From: Candidatus Blautia faecigallinarum
Lineage (GTDB): Bacteria > Bacillota > Clostridia > Lachnospirales > Lachnospiraceae
DNA: 38,894 nt
Reading direction: 5' to 3'
Assembly (NCBI GenBank): GCA_019116385.1
Contig: DXBU01000126.1
Location: forward strand, 1 to 38,894
The notes under the pieces were generated by a model. It was not told the origin of the DNA and made no database searches. It worked only from the letters and a program-made list of their open reading frames with translations. This document shows, piece after piece, positions 35,136 to 38,894 of the stretch (its first letter is position 1; each line of letters opens with the position of its first letter). The position numbers were made by a program, and so were the translations under genes.

Positions 35136-35648
35136 GTGCGCATTATCTGGTATATTTTGCAGTGTCCGGATGAAAATACAGCGGGCTGGATCCGGTTTTG
35201 TAAGGAAAACATAAGCGGAGATGTCCTGAAGGATGCCTTTGTGCTTTCCTATGAACGGATGAAGCGCTATCAGGGAGACTGGCATTTGGAATGGGACAAT
35301 GTGTTTTCCGGCTGTATTTTTCTGGAAACGGAAGATATGGAGGCACTGTTAAAGGAACTTCTGCAGAACAAAGCTCTCTTCCGGCATTTTCAGAAAGGAA
35401 AGGGACTGCAGGAAGTAAGCGGAAAAGCAGAATCCTTTCTGCAGGAATTTTCCGGTAAATCCCATCAGATCCCTATGTCCAGAGGCGTCATACGCAAAGG
35501 GACCACCATTGTTACAGAGGGCCCTCTTCGGGGCAGGGAACAATGGATCACCAGGATCGACCGGCACAAAAGGCTGGCTTTTCTGAATTTGATCCCGGGA
35601 ACAGCTCCTATGAAGGCCGGGCTGGAGATCACAGAGAAAACCTTATGA
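35136..35648 (+). CDS. NusG paralog, LoaP-type transcription antiterminator (first of two)
   Basis: NusG paralogs of the LoaP kind bind RNA polymerase near promoters and let it pass terminators in long operons. The 170-residue protein starts VRIIWYILQC, the NGN-domain opening strand. It continues with RMKRYQGDWHLEW and FSGCIFLETEDME, and ends in a KOW domain (IVTEGPLRGREQWITRIDRHKRLAFLNL). The start is probably GTG at 35136, just outside the right inversion site. Its ribosome binding site is weak (GAAAGA). A TTG at 35091 in frame would lie almost at the transcription start and place 15 codons inside the switch. It is the first gene downstream of the invertible promoter and is followed by a second LoaP-type gene. 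Confidence 0.85.
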   Translation: MRIIWYILQCPDENTAGWIRFCKENISGDVLKDAFVLSYERMKRYQGDWHLEWDNVFSGCIFLETEDMEALLKELLQNKALFRHFQKGKGLQEVSGKAESFLQEFSGKSHQIPMSRGVIRKGTTIVTEGPLRGREQWITRIDRHKRLAFLNLIPGTAPMKAGLEITEKTL

Positions 35649-35832
35649 GCATTGGCTTAAGGACCTCCTTTCGGGATCCGGCCGAAAGATAACGGTATCG
35701 GTCCGGGGCACAATGGTCTGTCTTTGAAGCCTTTATAAAAAGAGAATTGTGGAAAACGTATTAAGGAAACTTTCTACAGTATAGACTGCGGGAACGATCG
35801 TAATACAGCATAAAAAGAACCAGTTTAATTTA
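35649..35832 (+). other. Leader between the two antiterminator genes
   Basis: No gene is seen. CTTTCGG (35668-35674) and CCGAAAG (35682-35688) form a compact 7-bp hairpin with a 7-base loop near the end of the first gene. LoaP-type factors are known to depend on RNA hairpins in the leader, so this is a candidate recruitment element. No promoter with both boxes was found. Confidence 0.4.
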
Positions 35833-35870
35833 GGGCGTTTGCCGTAAAATGGCGAAGCATACCCTTTTTT
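35833..35870 (+). terminator. Terminator-like hairpin just upstream of second loaP gene (possible attenuator)
   Basis: GGG-TTTGCC pairs with GGCGAA-ACCC with an internal loop (35833-35864), followed directly by six T residues. It lies 22 bases before the second gene's start, between two co-oriented antiterminator genes. That is the place for an attenuator that the first protein could override. Confidence 0.6.
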
Positions 35871-35891
35871 AGGTTTTTAGGAGAGCAGAGC

Positions 35892-36398
35892 ATGTGGTAT
35901 GTGATACAGACAGAAGCCGGAAAAGAGCAGGAGCTTGTTGAAGTTGTAAATAAAGTGGTTGAACATCGCGTTTATACGCGATGTTTTTTTGTGAAAAGAG
36001 AGCGGGTACGCAGGGTAAAGGGCGAGTGTGTAGTTTACACGGAGGCGCTTTATCCGGGGTATGTGTTCATTGATACAGAGGATCCGGAAGGATTTTACGC
36101 CAAGGTCCGGGAACTGCCCCAGGTCACCAGATTTCTGGGAAGCGCGGAAGGACTGCATGTGGTGGAAGAAGAGGAGAGCGCGCTTCTGGCGGAACTGGTG
36201 GACGGAGATGCTGAGGACACGATCCGCCTGTCGCCTGTGAAGGTAAATGGGGAGGGGGAGATCGTGGAATGCGGCGGAGCAGTTGGGAGGTTCTGGAAGA
36301 ATGTGGTCAGAAGACGAATCCGGGACCGGTATGTGGTTGTACGAGTGGAGAGAGGAAGCAGGGAGAGGGAAGTTTTGCTTGGGGTGAGGAAGCTATAA
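35892..36398 (+). CDS. loaP: NusG paralog, LoaP family transcription antiterminator (second)
   Basis: LoaP promotes processive antitermination of long polysaccharide or natural-product operons. This 168-residue protein begins MWYVIQTEAGKEQE, the classical NGN start. RCFFVKRERVRRVKGE and ALYPGYVFIDTEDPE follow, and a C-terminal domain has VNGEGEIVECGGAVGRF and RYVVVRVERG. The C-terminus deviates from a canonical KOW motif. AGGAG at 35879-35883 stands 8 bases before the ATG. The protein is clearly different from the first paralog, so the pair is not a recent duplication. The two sugar aminotransferase genes downstream suggest that its target is a surface-polysaccharide operon. Confidence 0.88.
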   Translation: MWYVIQTEAGKEQELVEVVNKVVEHRVYTRCFFVKRERVRRVKGECVVYTEALYPGYVFIDTEDPEGFYAKVRELPQVTRFLGSAEGLHVVEEEESALLAELVDGDAEDTIRLSPVKVNGEGEIVECGGAVGRFWKNVVRRRIRDRYVVVRVERGSREREVLLGVRKL

Positions 36399-36621
36399 TA
36401 TGCGGAATCAAGTTTCACTTGTTCCCTTTGGAGGCGGTGGGCTATTATCCGTTGGAGGAAAATTACTGCGGTATTCTGTTGCAGCAGCACAAGCTTTTTA
36501 AATAATAGAGCTAACTAATAGAAAATAAAGAATTTCTGATTTAACAATTGAGGAGAATTATTTACTGCAAATATGAAGAGGTGAATGATGTTGAAGAATA
36601 CCTGACCGGGAGGATAAGAAA
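36399..36621 (+). other. Spacer between loaP and the broken aminotransferase gene
   Basis: This 223-bp stretch holds no recognisable gene. A 33-codon frame (36400-36501) with AGGA upstream starts next to the loaP stop; its product is Gly- and Leu-rich and matches nothing I know. A good ribosome binding site GGGAGG (36608-36613) precedes the aminotransferase pseudogene start at 36622. Confidence 0.5.
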
Positions 36622-37308
36622 ATGGCATTTCATTATACAGCGGATATCAAACCGTTCTCTGAAAAAATATAGCCTAGTTCTCCGAATATGCATGGCGAAG
36701 ATGCTAAATATATGATGGAGGCTTATAACACTAACCGGATGAGTACTGTCGGTAAGAATTTGGATGAAATTGAAAAGCAGATTGCAGAATTTGCTGGTGT
36801 GAACTATGCAGCAGGGACGGCAGTACTTCATCTGGCAGCAAAACCGGCGGGGGAAAAGATATACGGTCAGGCACAACCCTATGAGGGAACATGCTGCTTG
36901 CGAAAAATTCTATGCTCAGATTTGACTTTTGAAGCCAGTATTAACCCAGTTGCTTATGAAGACGGCGAAGCTGTGTTTGTTGATACGAAATACGATACAT
37001 GGAATATGAATCCAGCTGCCTTGGAAAAATCATTGGAACAGTATCCGAAAGTAAAGATTGTAGTGCCGGCACATTTGTATGGCACACCGGGCAAAATCGA
37101 AGAGCTGAAAGAAATCTGTGACCGGCACGGTGCACTGATAGTAGAGGATGCCGCAGAAAACCCGGGCGCGAAGTATCTGTATCATAGCAAATGGAAAGAG
37201 ACGGGCAGATTTGGAACTTTTAACTGCATTTCATTTAATGGCAATAACGTCTTTGAGACGGAAATGCGGGAAAGTGATTGTAAGGGATCGACAAAAATAG
37301 CGGCTTAA
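36622..37308 (+). pseudogene. Decayed DegT/DnrJ/EryC1-family sugar aminotransferase
   Basis: It begins at ATG 36622 behind GGGAGG and aligns with the paralog at 37692 (KPFSEKI, then SSPNMHGEDAKYM against SSPTMHGEELKYM). The codon that is TGG in the intact copy is TAG here (36670-36672), giving a stop after 16 codons. Translation could resume at ATG 36688. The later part keeps AHLYGTPGKIEELKEICDRHGALIVEDAAE, but the PLP-lysine region reads NGNNV instead of NGNKI. The frame then departs and ends, losing the C-terminal half (about 190 residues). The gene cannot make an active enzyme. It is probably a remnant of an earlier polysaccharide locus left beside its intact relative. Confidence 0.85.
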
Positions 37309-37691
37309 AAGAGCTGTTTTGAAGGGGATTTTTGTATAGAAGTACCAATGAAATCGTACATAAATGAGATATGTACAAAACATAGGTGATATGGATATCT
37401 ACAGGCGGAGATATTGAGTACATAACTGCCTGTACATCTTGTTAATGGTTTTATTGGAAAGAGACATACATAACCGTCTCAAAGAGACATTGTCCATTGA
37501 GCGAAAATGTAAGTGTATTAAAGATGTAACAGCCCGTTGGACGAGATGATGGATGAAAATGGCATAAGTGTCTTAAAAATGGGTTAAGACATTTGGACGA
37601 AATTCGGAAAACACATGGTGGGGATATCGATTACCACACTTTATTTATAGAAGAAAATGATTGACAGAAATAATTATAGGAGCTAAGGACT
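37309..37691 (+). other. Gene-free spacer with decayed sequence between the two aminotransferase copies
   Basis: No intact gene is found in these 383 bases. A frame that ends HLDEIRKTHGGDIDYHTLF before the stop at about 37664 reads like the tail of a lost coding region. An 8-bp inverted repeat TGTCTTAA/TTAAGACA (37569-37591) and a short GTCTC/GAGAC hairpin (37476-37488) are present, without a T-tract. AGGAG at 37678-37682 serves the next gene. Confidence 0.5.
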
Positions 37692-38894
37692 ATGTTTAAC
37701 AAGAATCAGGACTTGAAACCATTTAAATCAAAAGTCTGGCTTTCTTCCCCCACAATGCATGGAGAAGAACTGAAATATATGACCGAGGCCTTTGAGACAA
37801 ACTGGATGTCCACAGTAGGGACAAATATCAATGAGGTTGAACGTATGGCGGCGGAGAAAGTCGGCTGTAAATATGCAGTAGCTTTATCTTCCGGAACCGC
37901 TTCTCTCCATCTTGCCATGAAATTGGCGGGTGAACGATTATACGGTCAGACAGATTTAGGAAAAGGTGCCCTGACCGGCCATCGAGTGTTCTGCTCCGAT
38001 ATGACTTTTGACGCTACGGTGAATCCTGTGGTTTACGAGGGTGGCGTTCCCGTATTCATTGATACCGAGTATGATTCCTGGAATATGGATCCGGTGGCGC
38101 TGGAGAAGGCATTTGAAATTAATCCAGAGGTAAAGTTGATTGTTACAGCACATCTGTACGGTACTCCGGGGAAGATTGATGAGATCAGAGCAATTGCTGA
38201 TAAGCACGGTGCATTGATCGTTGAGGATGCGGCAGAGTCTCTTGGTGCTACATATAAGGGCAAACAAACGGGAAATTTTGGGGATTATTGCTGCATCAGC
38301 TATAACGGGAACAAAATAATTACCGGGTCATCTGGAGGAATGTTCCTGACAAATTCTAAGGAAGATGCTGACAAGGTGCGCAAGTGGTCCACGCAAAGCC
38401 GTGAGGATGCTTCCTGGTATCAGCATGAAGAACTGGGATACAACTATCGGATGAGTAATGTGATTGCCGGAGTTGTCCGTGGACAGTTTCCTTATCTGGA
38501 GGAGCATATAAAGCAGAAGAAGGAAATCTACTATAGATATAAAGAAGGGCTTAAAGACCTGCCGATACAGATGAATCCGATTACGGATGACTGTGAGCCG
38601 AACTACTGGCTGAGTTGTCTTTTGATTGACAAGGATGCTATGTGCCAACAGGTAAGGGGAGAACAGAAAGCCCTGTATATACCTGAGCATGGAAAGAGCT
38701 GCCCTACGGAAATCCTAGAGGCTATAAGTTCTATTAACGCAGAGGGACGTCCAATTTGGAAGCCCATGCATATGCAGCCGATTTATCGGATGAATCCGTT
38801 TGTGACGGCTGAGGGTAATGGGAGAGACCGGAGTAATGCGTATATAACCGGAGAGAGCGCCGCTGATGTTGGGGCGGATATTTTTGAGAGAGGG
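37692..38894 (+). CDS. DegT/DnrJ/EryC1/StrS-family PLP sugar aminotransferase (3' end beyond window)
   Basis: Such enzymes transfer an amino group to nucleotide keto-sugars, for example UDP-4-amino-4,6-dideoxysugars used in surface glycans. The frame is open from ATG 37692 to the window edge, about 401 residues with no stop; family members are about 370-410 residues. AGGAG stands 9 bases ahead of the start. LSSGTASLHLAMKLAGE holds the usual cofactor-phosphate segment. ALIVEDAAESLGATYKG is the conserved core, and K208 in SYNGNKIITGSSGG is the Schiff-base lysine. It is the first intact biosynthetic gene after the antiterminators, and the window ends before the rest of the locus. The exact sugar cannot be told. 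Confidence 0.92.
   Translation, partial: MFNKNQDLKPFKSKVWLSSPTMHGEELKYMTEAFETNWMSTVGTNINEVERMAAEKVGCKYAVALSSGTASLHLAMKLAGERLYGQTDLGKGALTGHRVFCSDMTFDATVNPVVYEGGVPVFIDTEYDSWNMDPVALEKAFEINPEVKLIVTAHLYGTPGKIDEIRAIADKHGALIVEDAAESLGATYKGKQTGNFGDYCCISYNGNKIITGSSGGMFLTNSKEDADKVRKWSTQSREDASWYQHEELGYNYRMSNVIAGVVRGQFPYLEEHIKQKKEIYYRYKEGLKDLPIQMNPITDDCEPNYWLSCLLIDKDAMCQQVRGEQKALYIPEHGKSCPTEILEAISSINAEGRPIWKPMHMQPIYRMNPFVTAEGNGRDRSNAYITGESAADVGADIFERG

Noticed and set aside
36400..36501. 33-codon frame directly after loaP
   Set aside because: It is short, low in complexity and without a known relative; mentioned only in the spacer description.

Overview
The window looks like a chromosome segment of a spore-forming gut Firmicute, most likely a member of the Lachnospiraceae. 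The evidence is the sporulation and germination genes (gpr, spoIIP), wall proteins with Clostridium-type choline-binding-like repeats, LoaP-type NusG paralogs, and strong AGGAGG ribosome binding sites with frequent GTG and TTG starts. The genus cannot be fixed from the sequence alone.

Region 1 (1-3486) is a damaged competence locus. An IS66-family element, which itself carries the 3' end of a group II intron, has inserted into comEC. Only the C-terminal part of comEC remains in the window, starting directly after the right end of the IS.

Region 2 (3554-17674) is conserved housekeeping sequence. The order comEC-holA-rpsT-gpr-spoIIP-lepA-hemW is close to that known in Bacillus subtilis. It is followed by uvrA, an mreB homologue, recD2 and a comFC-like phosphoribosyltransferase gene.

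Region 3 (17787-21812) is a cyclic-di-AMP operon: two membrane proteins of unknown function, the diadenylate cyclase cdaA, its YbbR-domain partner cdaR, and a gene for HPr. Region 4 (21851-27527) holds three consecutive secreted wall enzymes that share C-terminal wall-binding repeats: an L,D-transpeptidase, a GH25 lysozyme and an N-acetylmuramoyl-L-alanine amidase.

Region 5 (27595-34450) is a carbohydrate-uptake locus. A LacI-family repressor is divergent from a lipoprotein sugar-binding protein, two ABC permeases and a GH31 glycosidase. There is a perfect 12-bp palindromic operator at the operon promoter and a related site on the repressor's own promoter.

Region 6 (34451-38894) is the most unusual part. 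Two 21-bp sites face each other in inverted orientation (34776-34796 and 35108-35128). Each has palindrome-like arms around a 5-bp asymmetric core, and the cores are inverted relative to one another. They bracket a 311-bp segment without genes that carries a strong promoter pointing right. Just outside the right-hand site lie two tandem LoaP-type NusG paralogs separated by a terminator-like hairpin. Next come a decayed DegT/DnrJ-family sugar aminotransferase gene (a Trp codon changed to TAG, and no PLP lysine) and an intact paralog that runs off the window. I read this as a phase-variable control head of a surface-polysaccharide locus: an invertible promoter switches on processive antiterminators, which then carry transcription into the long sugar-biosynthesis operon. 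No recombinase gene is present in the window.
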